A DNA stretch of 64,000 nt from Natrinema salinisoli (GTDB lineage: Archaea; Halobacteriota; Halobacteria; Halobacteriales; Natrialbaceae): NCBI RefSeq assembly GCF_020405205.1, contig NZ_CP084469.1:1-64000 (forward strand), written 5' to 3'. Below the pieces are notes generated by a model. That model saw only the letters and a program-made list of their open reading frames with translations. It was not told where the DNA came from and did no database searches. The position numbers and the translations under genes are program-made. This document shows positions 41,987 through 50,165 of this stretch, piece by piece (position 1 is the first letter of the stretch; every line of letters begins with the position of its first letter).

Positions 41987-43270
41987 ATGCGTCCCGACCT
42001 CGAGTCCCGCCTCCGAAACCGACTGTCCGAGGACGGCTACCTCGTCCCGGATTACGGCGGCTACTGTTTCGCCGGCGTCCCCGAGACGGCCGTCTCCGTT
42101 CTCGACGTCGACGGGCCGTCACCGTCAGCCGCCGGTCGGCCGCTTCCGGACGACGTCCTCGAGGGCGTCGAGGACGAGTACGACCGCGTCATCGTCGTGC
42201 TGATCGACGGCTTCGGCCTCGCCTTCTGGCAGCGCCACGATCATCCGCTGCTCGACCGCGTCGAGGCCGACGGACGCGTCTCGCCGCTGACGTCGACCTA
42301 CCCCTCGGAAACGGCGGCGGCGCTCACGACGTTCCACACCGGCCGACTGCCCGCGTCCCACGGCGTCCTCGGCTGGGACGTCTACGATCCGGTCGACGAC
42401 GCCTCCTACGAGGCGTTCACCGGCGAGGTCAAAGCCGGCGACGAGTCGGTCGATCGCGACCTGCACGACGTCTTCGAGGGCGACCCGATCTATCCGGCCC
42501 TCACCGCGGCGGGGATCGACTGCCATCACGTCGTTCCGTTCCCGGAAACCTACGACGGCGCGGCCGTCCACTCCTACGGCGGCGACGTGACGGAGTCACC
42601 GGGATACGAGCTCGAGGGGTTCGAGGCCGCGCTCCGAGAGGCCGTCGCCGCCGCCGAGGAGCCGTCTTACCTGTACGCGTATCTCCCGCACGTGGACGCC
42701 GCCGCCCACGCCGCCGGGACCGATAGCGACCAGTATCACGCGACTGTCGACGAGACGCTCCGAACAGTTCAGCGGGCGCTTTCGGGAGTCGCGAAGGGCG
42801 ACGCGGCGGCGGACACCGGTGAGACGCTCGTCCTCGTAACGGCCGATCACGGCCACGTCGACACCGATCGAACCGTCGACCTCGAGTCGTCGGATGCCGT
42901 AATGGGGAACCTGCAGCGCCACGCGAACGGTGACCCGGTCAGGTACGCCGGCAGTCCGCGAAACGTCCACCTCCACCTGCATGGCGGCACGGACGTCCGC
43001 GAGGCGGTACGAACCGAACTGATCGACGATCTCGAAGCTCGCGTCTTCACGGACCAGGAGGCCCGAAAACGCGATCTCTTCGGGGATCGCGAGGAAAGCC
43101 ACACCTTCCGGCGCCGGCTCGGCGATCTCGTGATCTGTCACCGCGACCAGGGGGTCTGGTACGGGAGCGATTCCGCGAAGCTCGAACTAATCGGCATGCA
43201 CGGCGGGCTCCATCCCGAGGAGATGCTCGTCCCGTTCGCGGCGATCGACCTCGCAGACATTCCCGAGTAG
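41987..43270 (+). CDS. Alkaline-phosphatase-superfamily phosphodiesterase/pyrophosphatase
   Basis: The 427-residue enzyme has the superfamily metal ligands: Asp in VVLIDGFGLAFW (about 69), nucleophile Thr in TYPSETAAALTTFHTG (about 108), Asp/His in AYLPHVDAAAHAAG and Asp-His in LVTADHGHVDTD. It resembles nucleotide pyrophosphatase/phosphodiesterase I and PgtP-like hydrolases. No signal peptide is visible, so it is probably cytosolic. The ATG at 41987 follows the family start MRPDLESRLRNRLSEDGYLV. Confidence 0.9.
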   Translation: MRPDLESRLRNRLSEDGYLVPDYGGYCFAGVPETAVSVLDVDGPSPSAAGRPLPDDVLEGVEDEYDRVIVVLIDGFGLAFWQRHDHPLLDRVEADGRVSPLTSTYPSETAAALTTFHTGRLPASHGVLGWDVYDPVDDASYEAFTGEVKAGDESVDRDLHDVFEGDPIYPALTAAGIDCHHVVPFPETYDGAAVHSYGGDVTESPGYELEGFEAALREAVAAAEEPSYLYAYLPHVDAAAHAAGTDSDQYHATVDETLRTVQRALSGVAKGDAAADTGETLVLVTADHGHVDTDRTVDLESSDAVMGNLQRHANGDPVRYAGSPRNVHLHLHGGTDVREAVRTELIDDLEARVFTDQEARKRDLFGDREESHTFRRRLGDLVICHRDQGVWYGSDSAKLELIGMHGGLHPEEMLVPFAAIDLADIPE

Positions 43271-43310
43271 GGGGCGTCTCGACTGGATCTGTTATCGAAA
43301 CCGTCGTCGA

Positions 43311-43982
43311 TCAGTCCCCGACGTACTCGAGTTTGGTATCGCCCGTCTCACCCCACGCCGTTCGGGTTTCGGCATCGGTACGATAGTCGATACTGTACGG
43401 CGTTTCTCGCCGCCACTCGGTCGCGGAGAGGTGCGATCGAACCCGTTGCGTGGCAGCGTCGTAGTGAGCGCCGCGGTGGTAATACTCGAACTCTCGGTCG
43501 AGAACGTCGAGATGCGCGTGAACCGCGACGCGATCCGCATCGACGCGCCAGGCGTGGACGTGCGTCCACTCGTCACCGAGCCGCGGGCGCCGAACCGAGT
43601 AATCCGGTGCGACGAGGGCCCGGCTGTCGCTGTCCCACGCCCTGACAGCCGTGTCCGGGAACACCTGCGTCCAGCGAGGGTTCTCGAGGCCGGCGAACTC
43701 GGCTTCGATCGCAGCCACCGCGTCCCGATCGCCCGGAACGGTGACGTGCATATTGATCGGCATCGTGACCGTCCACCGTCCCTCGTCGTCCGGCTGATAG
43801 ACGCAGCTCGGGAAGTCGGTCTCCCGGTCTCCGCCCGGATCGGTCGCCGAGTTCGTCGTTTCAGCCACGGCCCCGATCCTGCCCGGTATCGACAGCGTCA
43901 CACCACTTCGAGCGATCGCGTCTCGTCTCGGAAGCCGGCTCATCCGTCTTCGAGTTCCCGAATCGATCCCGTTCGAGGCCAC
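43311..43982 (-). CDS. Haloarchaeal protein with a conserved YHRGAHYD-type core, unknown function
   Basis: The 223-residue product has a variable basic N-terminus and a structured core: GRWTVTMPINMHVTVPGDRD, then WTQVFPDTAVRAWDSDSRAL, TVHVHAWRVDADRVAVHAHLD-like sequence and EFEYYHRGAHYDAATQRVR near the end. No known family is recognised; the His-rich strands could bind metal. The start may be 43982, the ATG at 43943 or the GTG at 43868, since the first 40 residues are low in the acidic bias of real haloarchaeal proteins. A TATA-like element at 44037-44044 favours an early start. It is convergent with the phosphodiesterase gene. Confidence 0.6.
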   Translation of the reverse strand: MASNGIDSGTRRRMSRLPRRDAIARSGVTLSIPGRIGAVAETTNSATDPGGDRETDFPSCVYQPDDEGRWTVTMPINMHVTVPGDRDAVAAIEAEFAGLENPRWTQVFPDTAVRAWDSDSRALVAPDYSVRRPRLGDEWTHVHAWRVDADRVAVHAHLDVLDREFEYYHRGAHYDAATQRVRSHLSATEWRRETPYSIDYRTDAETRTAWGETGDTKLEYVGD

Positions 43983-44210
43983 CGCCGTCGTATCCCGTTG
44001 TCCATACTGACTGGATTACGCTCCTTTCGGGGACAGCTATAACAATCGTTTGGCCTACATAGTCGGGTGTAAGCGTCCCGATACGAAGCGACGAATTCGT
44101 CGGTCGCGACTGGTCGCATTCGCCAGTACGGCGCTCGGCAGATACGGGGAGTCCACGCTCCCATCTGAAATATGGCAACCCTTTTCCCCGACGCAAGAGA
44201 ATCCGATTGT

Positions 44211-44594
44211 ATGACGGACGAAAACGAATCCCCAGACGGAGACGCAGGCGACGAGGGTGAGGAGAAATCCTTCCGCGAACGAGTCGAGGAAATCCGCGAG
44301 AAGCGAGCCGAAGAGGGCGAGGGTGAGGGCGAACCGCCCGAGAGCCCGTTCGGTGGCGGCGGTGGCGGCCCCGGCGGTCCCGGCGGCATGGGCGGCAACC
44401 CGTTCGCTCAGATGATGGGTGGCATGATGGGCGGCGGTGGCGGCCCCGGCGGTCCCGGTCCCGGCGGCCCGGGCGCTGGCGGTCAAGACGAAAGCAACGA
44501 GGAACTCGTTCGCGAAGTCCGACAGATGCGTGACGAACTGCGCGACCAGACCCGTGCGCTGAAGCGCATCGCCGACGCACTCGAGGACGAGTAA
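44211..44594 (+). CDS. Gly/Pro-rich acidic protein with C-terminal coiled coil
   Basis: The 127-residue protein has an acidic N-terminal helix (MTDENESPDGDAGDEGEEKS, then RERVEEIREKRAEE), a central low-complexity run of GGPGG and MGG repeats (about 43-88) and a C-terminal coiled coil ELVREVRQMRDELRDQTRAL. The layout resembles a linker-tethered oligomerisation helix. No family is recognised. The downstream ATG is preferred over 44172 because the acidic start is haloarchaeal in style. The 228-bp upstream spacer has a TATA-like patch near 44037 for the opposite strand and nothing else. Confidence 0.65.
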   Translation: MTDENESPDGDAGDEGEEKSFRERVEEIREKRAEEGEGEGEPPESPFGGGGGGPGGPGGMGGNPFAQMMGGMMGGGGGPGGPGPGGPGAGGQDESNEELVREVRQMRDELRDQTRALKRIADALEDE

Positions 44595-44735
44595 CGGTCT
44601 TCCTCTCGTTTTTGCCGCCGTCGACTCGTCGAACGTGAGAGACATCTCGGTCCCGACAGGGCGATTTCGACGAGTACGATCCACCCCGGCCGGATCGGGG
44701 ACGCCGACAGTGACGTCGCCGCTGCTCGACAGCGT

Positions 44736-46514
44736 TCAGTGTCTCACTCGAAGTCGTCCCCGGTCGTCGTATCTGAACCCGGCGTTTTCGAACGCGGCCC
44801 GTACCGCGTCGACGTCGAGTTCACCGTCCGATCCGAGAAACGGCGTCTCGGGGTCGTTCCCGGTCCACTCGAGGCGTTCCGGGATCCACTCCTCGGTAAC
44901 GGGAGTCGCGACGGGTCGTGCATACCCGTGGAATATCTCGTCGCAGACCCACTGTTTGTCGATCAGACCGGCGATAACGCGCCGGAACCGATAGTTGTTG
45001 AACGGTGCGCGACGCGCGTTGAAACCGAGGAAATAAAACGACCACGACGCCGATTCGATCCGCTCGACGCTGCCTGACTCCTCGACATCGCCGATCGCGT
45101 TGGCCTCGAGCGGGAGACTCGTCACGTCTCGGGCGTCGTTTGCGACGGCCTGAGCCGCTGAAACGCTGCCCGGATCGATGAAGAACGTACAGTCGTCGAC
45201 CGCCGGTTCCGACAGATCGACGGCCGTCCGGGTCGTGAAGTGGTCCTCGAACCGCTCGAGAACGACCTGATCGCCCTCGGTTCGATTGACGAACTGGAAT
45301 GGGCCGCTTCCGATTGCCGGGACGTTGTTCGTGACGACCGTTTCCGTCGTTCCCTGCGCGATGCTTGCATCACCCGTACCCAGAACTTCGGCCGCCCGTT
45401 CGCGCCAGCGGTGGGCCGGGAGTATCGGCACGAGCAGTGCACGTTCGCCGACCGTCTCGTTCGTCCCGACCGTGAACTCGAGGTGGTGGTCGTGCTGGAT
45501 GTCGATCGATTCGACAGCAGCGACCTGTCCCCGAAACCGGGGGGCGGGCGAGGGCGCTTCGAGGGCTCCGAGCGAGATATCCTTGAACAGTCGATACGAA
45601 AACGCGACGTCCTCGGCAGTCACCGGCTCACCGTCGTGAAATTCACATCCCTCTCGGAGGGACACATCGACGGTTCGACCGGCCCAGTCCCACGACTCGG
45701 CGAGCCACGGCTGGATCTCGTCGGTCCCGTTCTGCGTAGCGAGCGAATCGTACAACAGATTCGTGACCGTTCCCTCGCGGCGGTAGTCTGCCGCCAGCGG
45801 ATTGAGGTTTTCCGTCGGTCTGGCGTCGGCGTGACTGACCCGAAGCTCCTCGACGTCCGTGGCGGGCTCGAGACCGAGATAGCCGTGGCGCGTCGCAAGG
45901 TGACCGTTCTCCCAGCCGTCGAACCGATCGGTCCTGACGACGCGGTGTTCCTCGGGGACACAGATCGGCACGAACGGCTGTTCGGTCGCGATCGACTCGA
46001 GTATCTCCGTGATGACGGTACTGCGGTCATCACCACTGACGCGGCGTTGCTTCTCGAGGAGTTGATCCAGGTCCTGATCGGCGTATCCGAACGGGTTTTG
46101 CCATCCCGATTCGTCAGCGTATCGCGAGTACAACGCTTCGTAGAGGAAATCCGGGTCGGTTCCGGCCGGATGACGACCGATGCAGATGTCGAAATTGTGA
46201 TCGTACAGGACCGTTCGCAGGAAGTCGATGTCGGACCTGATATCGAGCGACACGTCGATGCCGGCGGCTTCGAAGTGCTTCTCGAGACGACGAGCGATCC
46301 GGACGTTCTGTCTGGCGGAGTCCGCCGGAATCGTGGTAATCGAGACGGAGAGCTGTCCGATGTTGTCGGGCGTGACGATGTTCCGGACTCCTCGAAGACA
46401 ACCGCTACTCGAGACCGTCAGTCCGGCCGTTGCTGCCAGCATCGCACGACGACTGCGGGTCCCGCCGTCACCGCCGCGGCCGTCCTGATTCTGGGCGGTT
46501 CGTCTCCTGTTCAT
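44736..46514 (-). CDS. Family-5 ABC solute-binding lipoprotein, circularly permuted (copy 1)
   Basis: The 592-residue protein has a twin-arginine signal (SRRAMLAATAG) and lipobox Cys at about 39. Its segments are in the reverse of the usual SBP_bac_5 order. Residues about 52-222 (RIARRLEKHFEAAGIDVSLD, GTDPDFLYEALYSRYADESG, then PFVPICVPEEHRVV) correspond to the normally C-terminal lobe. Residues about 238-592 (NPLAADYRREG, LLYDSL, PWLAESWDW, REGCEFHDGEPVTAEDVAFS, FYFLGFNARRAPF) are normally N-terminal to central and end in a helix that would normally lead into the first segment. It would bind a peptide or oligosaccharide at the membrane surface. A paralogue is at 47539-49335; no permease or ATPase is nearby. 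Confidence 0.9.
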   Translation of the reverse strand: MNRRRTAQNQDGRGGDGGTRSRRAMLAATAGLTVSSSGCLRGVRNIVTPDNIGQLSVSITTIPADSARQNVRIARRLEKHFEAAGIDVSLDIRSDIDFLRTVLYDHNFDICIGRHPAGTDPDFLYEALYSRYADESGWQNPFGYADQDLDQLLEKQRRVSGDDRSTVITEILESIATEQPFVPICVPEEHRVVRTDRFDGWENGHLATRHGYLGLEPATDVEELRVSHADARPTENLNPLAADYRREGTVTNLLYDSLATQNGTDEIQPWLAESWDWAGRTVDVSLREGCEFHDGEPVTAEDVAFSYRLFKDISLGALEAPSPAPRFRGQVAAVESIDIQHDHHLEFTVGTNETVGERALLVPILPAHRWRERAAEVLGTGDASIAQGTTETVVTNNVPAIGSGPFQFVNRTEGDQVVLERFEDHFTTRTAVDLSEPAVDDCTFFIDPGSVSAAQAVANDARDVTSLPLEANAIGDVEESGSVERIESASWSFYFLGFNARRAPFNNYRFRRVIAGLIDKQWVCDEIFHGYARPVATPVTEEWIPERLEWTGNDPETPFLGSDGELDVDAVRAAFENAGFRYDDRGRLRVRH

Positions 46515-46546
46515 TTCGTTCGTTTATTACAGTTGAAGAGCCACGC

Positions 46547-46561
46547 TATAACAGTATTGCG
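46547..46561 (-). promoter_or_regulatory. Promoter core shared with the second binding-protein gene (copy 1)
   Basis: On the minus strand this reads CGCAATACTGTTATA, 33-47 nt before the ATG at 46514. It combines an upstream CGCAATAC element with a TTATA box. The identical 15-mer stands before the paralogous gene at 49369-49383. Confidence 0.7.
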
Positions 46562-46672
46562 CTCTCCGTTACCCCGATTGCGTGGGTCGATCGTCGGGGA
46601 CTGCAGCGGTTTGCGGCTGGGTCGTGACCGGCGCTGGTCCGCCACCGGGCACGATTGACAATGCGTGCCCAG

Positions 46673-47533
46673 TCAATCGCTCCGTTCCCACGGTAACTGC
46701 TCTTCGTACTGTTGCAATCGGTCTTCGAAGAGGTCGGAGAGTGACCAGCGATCGACGAGCCGATCCGAGAGTTCGACGCAAAGCGCTGCGAGCAGTAATC
46801 CCGCGGCGACGTCGATCCCCCAGTGGATCCCGAGGTACATCGTCGAGATCGCGACGCTGGCTGCCAGTACGACCGCGACGGGGAACCACCGCGGAAACTC
46901 CGAGCGAGTTATCGCTGCGAACGCCGCGACGGTCGCCGAAAGCGACGTGTGAAGCGACGGAAAGACGTTGGTGTTGCTGTTGACCTCACTGGTGATATAC
47001 CGGTACTGGTAGTTGATGTCGAACAGCATGGTTTCCGCGACTTCGGCTGGCATCAGGTTCCGGGGACCGTACGCGATTACGAAGACGTACAGCACGAGCC
47101 CGATCGCGTAATTGAGCGCGTATGCTGTCAACAGTCGACGAAAAATCCGTGTGTCGGGGAGTGTGAAATAGGCGATCACCGGAAAGATCAGGAGGAACGT
47201 ATAGCCGTAGATGTAGATCAACGAGAAGTACGTGTTCAGCTCGGGCGTTGCGATCGACTGGAAGACCAGGATAAACTCCCCCTCGATATTGTAAAACCAG
47301 GAGGTGAGATGGAGCCCGATCTCCCGGGAGAGCCGCGGTGCTCGTTGCCTGGCGAATCGATTGATCAGCAAGATGAAGAGCAAGACGCCGACGGTCGGCC
47401 CGGCAGTTCTGAGCCGGGATCGCCACTCCGAGCGCGTTCGTGCGAGGCGCTCGCGGCCGACGAAGACGGCTATCGAAAGCGGGAGGAGAATCCCGATTAC
47501 GACGACGAGTTGTATCAGCACCTCAACGAGCAT
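46673..47533 (-). CDS. PAP2-family membrane phosphatase (AUR1/inositolphosphotransferase-like)
   Basis: The 286-residue protein has about six hydrophobic helices and the PAP2 signature: FPSLHTSLSATVAAFAAITR (about 189-208) with the catalytic His, and MYLGIHWGIDVAAGLLLAAL (about 231-250) with the second His and Asp. The first motif (K..RP) is weak, and YGPRNLMPAEV takes its place, as in AUR1/inositol-phosphorylceramide-synthase-like members. It acts on lipid or isoprenoid phosphates at the outer face of the membrane. It starts 5 bp after the stop of binding protein copy 2, so it is in its operon. An enzymatic link with the binding proteins is inference. Confidence 0.88.
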   Translation of the reverse strand: MLVEVLIQLVVVIGILLPLSIAVFVGRERLARTRSEWRSRLRTAGPTVGVLLFILLINRFARQRAPRLSREIGLHLTSWFYNIEGEFILVFQSIATPELNTYFSLIYIYGYTFLLIFPVIAYFTLPDTRIFRRLLTAYALNYAIGLVLYVFVIAYGPRNLMPAEVAETMLFDINYQYRYITSEVNSNTNVFPSLHTSLSATVAAFAAITRSEFPRWFPVAVVLAASVAISTMYLGIHWGIDVAAGLLLAALCVELSDRLVDRWSLSDLFEDRLQQYEEQLPWERSD

Positions 47534-47538
47534 CGGTC

Positions 47539-49335
47539 CTAGTACCCCCCAAGGAGTCGCCCGTTATCATCGTATCGGAACCCGGCTCGCTCGAACGCCG
47601 CTTTCGCAGCGTCGACGTTGAGGGTGCCGTCGGTACCGACGAACGGCGTCTCCGGATCCTCGCCGTCCCACTCGAGGGCCTGCGGAACCCACTCGTCGGT
47701 CACCGGTGTTGCGACGGGCGATGCGTTCTCGTCGAACACGTCCGCCACGATCGTTTCCTTGTCCAGTAACTGTGCGACCGCTCTCCGGAAGTGCGGGTTG
47801 CTACAGGGTGCGTTCCGGACGTTGAATCCGAGATGATAAAACATCCGTGAGGGGTACTGCAGGCGTCTAATCTCCGACGAATCAGGGATCGCCGGCAGCG
47901 AATGCGCGCTCAGCATCGACGCTGTCACGTCAGCACCGCCGTCCTCGACCCGACGGATCGAGGAGACGCTTCCGGGGTCGACGGTGAACCGCAACTCGTC
48001 GACCGTCGCTTCGGGGAGTCCGACGTCTTCCCGGCGGGTGAAGTGGTTCCGGTATCGCGCCAAGACGAGCGACTCCGCTTCCGTCCGACTATCGACCCGG
48101 AACGGACCGCTTCCGACAGGCGACACCTCGTTCGTGTTGACGACGTCCCATCGGCCCTGTGATGCGGTGAAATCGCCGTCTGAGGCCCGCTGGTCGACCT
48201 GCTCGCGCCACACGTGCTCGGGCAAGATCGGAACGGTAAGCGCTCGTTCGCCGGTCTCCTGCCCGCCCACGACGGTGATCGTCAGCTGATACTCGTCCTC
48301 GATCGTCACGTCGTCGATCAGGTCGACGTGACCCTGATACCGCGGTGCCGGCGATTTGACGGAGGCTCGTCCCAGCGACGTATCCTCGAGAAACCGGTAC
48401 GTGAAAGCGACGTCGTCGGCGGTCACCGGTTCGCCATCGTGGAACTCACAGTCCTCGCGTAGGGTGACCGTCGCGGTCAGCGTCGACTCCTCGCTCTGCG
48501 AGCCGGTGTTGGAATCCGCCGGCTCGTCCCACTCCCACGACTGCGCGAGCCACGGCCGGATCTCGCCGTCGTGTTCGGTTCCGAGCGAGTCGTACAGGAG
48601 ATCGATCGTCGTCCCGCGCTTCCGAAGCGTCGCCGAGAGCGGATTCAGGTTCTCCGTCATCCGGCTGCCGGTTACCAGCGCCCGGAGCTCGTCTACGCCC
48701 TCGGCCGGGTCGAGACCCAGATACCCGTGTCGCGTCGCGAGGTGGCCGTCTTCCCACCCGGTGAACCGATCGGGGTTGGCGACGTGGTACTCGTCGGGGA
48801 TACAGATCGGCACGAAGGGTTTCTCCCGCGCCAGCGCTTTCAAGACCGTTTCGATGCGTTCCTCGCGTTTCTCGCCGTCGACTCGCCGCTGTTTCTCCAG
48901 GAGGGTGTCGAAGTAGATGTTGGCGAACCCGAAGGGGTTCTGCCACCCGGCTTCGCCGGCGAACGTGGAGTGGAGGGCTTCGTAGAGGAAGTCGGGATCG
49001 TAGTCGGCGGGGTGAAGGCCGACGTAGCAATCGAATTCGTGTTCGATCAGCACTGCCTCCAGCAGCTCCGAGCGCGACCGCATGTCGAGTGAGACGTCGA
49101 TTCCGACCCGCTCGAGGTTCGCTTCGAGCCGGCGGGCGATCCGGATGTTCTGGCGGTCCGAGTCGGCGGGCATCGTCATGATCGACAGCGAGACCTGTTC
49201 GTCGTCCACCGTGTTGACGACGCTTTGGACGCGGTCGATGCAACCGCTCGTCGCGACCGTACCGGCGGTCGCACTCGCAGCGAGGAAGGAACGTCTGCTG
49301 ACGCCATCGTCAGCGGGGGAGGGGGTCCAATTCAT
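47539..49335 (-). CDS. Family-5 ABC solute-binding lipoprotein, circularly permuted (copy 2)
   Basis: The 598-residue protein begins MNWTPSPADDGVSRRSFLAA, a Tat signal with lipobox Cys at about 32. As in copy 1, the lobe order is permuted: RIARRLEANLERVGIDVSLD and YDPDFLYEALHSTFAGEAGW come first, then NPLSATLRKRGTT, LLYDSLGTE, PWLAQSWEW, REDCEFHDGEPVTADDVAF and FYHLGFNVRNAP, ending in FERAGFRYDDNGRL. It is followed by PAP2 after 5 bp. The two copies diverged well after duplication, which implies an established permuted family. No ATPase or permease accompanies them, so they must use a distant transporter or act as receptors. Confidence 0.9.
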   Translation of the reverse strand: MNWTPSPADDGVSRRSFLAASATAGTVATSGCIDRVQSVVNTVDDEQVSLSIMTMPADSDRQNIRIARRLEANLERVGIDVSLDMRSRSELLEAVLIEHEFDCYVGLHPADYDPDFLYEALHSTFAGEAGWQNPFGFANIYFDTLLEKQRRVDGEKREERIETVLKALAREKPFVPICIPDEYHVANPDRFTGWEDGHLATRHGYLGLDPAEGVDELRALVTGSRMTENLNPLSATLRKRGTTIDLLYDSLGTEHDGEIRPWLAQSWEWDEPADSNTGSQSEESTLTATVTLREDCEFHDGEPVTADDVAFTYRFLEDTSLGRASVKSPAPRYQGHVDLIDDVTIEDEYQLTITVVGGQETGERALTVPILPEHVWREQVDQRASDGDFTASQGRWDVVNTNEVSPVGSGPFRVDSRTEAESLVLARYRNHFTRREDVGLPEATVDELRFTVDPGSVSSIRRVEDGGADVTASMLSAHSLPAIPDSSEIRRLQYPSRMFYHLGFNVRNAPCSNPHFRRAVAQLLDKETIVADVFDENASPVATPVTDEWVPQALEWDGEDPETPFVGTDGTLNVDAAKAAFERAGFRYDDNGRLLGGY

Positions 49336-49368
49336 TCCGGTTACCTAACACCCAATACTCATTTGATA

Positions 49369-49383
49369 TATAACAGTATTGCG
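49369..49383 (-). promoter_or_regulatory. Promoter core shared with the first binding-protein gene (copy 2)
   Basis: On the minus strand the 15-mer CGCAATACTGTTATA stands 34-48 nt before the ATG at 49335, followed by TATCAAATG. The TTATA portion is the TATA box; the CGCAATAC part may be a BRE or activator site. It is identical to 46547-46561. Confidence 0.7.
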
Positions 49384-49544
49384 TACTACGACCGAGTCAC
49401 AAGCGGAGTGAAAAGTGTTTTCAAACGGTAGTAAACTCGTCGTAATCACCAATCCCCCGAGAGTACCGGGGATCGACGAACGCGGGGACGGCGACCCCGT
49501 CGCTGGAACGCAACATCAATAGGTCGACCGCCGAAACGACGCGT

Positions 49545-49823
49545 ATGGACGTCGCGGCCGAGCGGATCGAGCGCCTGCACGAGCTCGCTCGAGCGGCGGC
49601 AGCCGACGGTGCGGACGATCGGGCTCGCTACTACGTCCGCCTCGCGCGGCGAGTCGCGGAACGAAACCGACTGACGCTCCCGCGCGAGTTTCGCCGGTTC
49701 AGCTGCGATCGCTGTGATGCGTACCTTCGGCCGGGGAAGAACGCACGCGTCAGATTACAGGACGGTCACGTCGTAATCACCTGTGACTGCGGTGCACACG
49801 CCAGGTATCCCTACGAGTCGTGA
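49545..49823 (+). CDS. rnp4: RNase P protein component 4 (Rpp21/Rpr2)
   Basis: The 92-residue protein has the Rpp21 pattern: an N-terminal helix-turn-helix (RIERLHELARAAAADGADDR) followed by a zinc ribbon with CDRC (about 55-58) and CDCG (about 82-85), with AYLRPGKNARVRLQDGHVVI between. It is a subunit of the archaeal RNase P, which removes tRNA 5' leaders, and binds the specificity side with Rpp29. It is followed by a YhbY protein and an MscS channel. The start is the ATG at 49545. Confidence 0.93.
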   Translation: MDVAAERIERLHELARAAAADGADDRARYYVRLARRVAERNRLTLPREFRRFSCDRCDAYLRPGKNARVRLQDGHVVITCDCGAHARYPYES

Positions 49824-49916
49824 TCGCCGCTCCGTTCCCAGTTCACCATCGCACACCCTCTATCGTCCCCGTCCGAATCGCGAAGATTGAAGCCGCTCGA
49901 TTCGTTAATCGGGGCC

Positions 49917-50165
49917 ATGGATAAACAGGAACTCAAGCGACGAGCCCACGATCTCGATGTCACGGTCTGGGTCGGCAAGAGTGGCATCGACTCGGTCGTC
50001 GACGAGCTCGACGACCAGCTCTCGGATCGAGACCTCGTGAAAGTGAAGCTCCTCCGCGCGTCGCGGGCGGGGAGTTCGACCGAGGAAAAGGCGGCCGACC
50101 TCGCTGATCGCGTCGACGCGGAACTGATCGAGACACGGGGCCATACGGCAGTGGTCCACCGATGA
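49917..50165 (+). CDS. YhbY/CRM-domain RNA-binding protein
   Basis: The 82-residue protein is a single CRM domain: KQELKRRAHDLDVTVWVGKS with the conserved VWVGKSG loop, DQLSDRDLVKVKLLR and ETRGHTAVVHR at the end. YhbY associates with pre-50S particles in bacteria, and CRM domains bind structured RNA. The start at 49917 is preferred to the GTG/ATG frame at 49887. It overlaps the MscS start by 4 bp (ATGA), so the two are co-translated. Confidence 0.93.
   Translation: MDKQELKRRAHDLDVTVWVGKSGIDSVVDELDDQLSDRDLVKVKLLRASRAGSSTEEKAADLADRVDAELIETRGHTAVVHR

Noticed and set aside
44736-49335. Complete oligopeptide ABC importer
   Set aside because: No permease or ATPase accompanies the binding proteins; the ABC-2 pair at 24151-25910 is an exporter type and far away.
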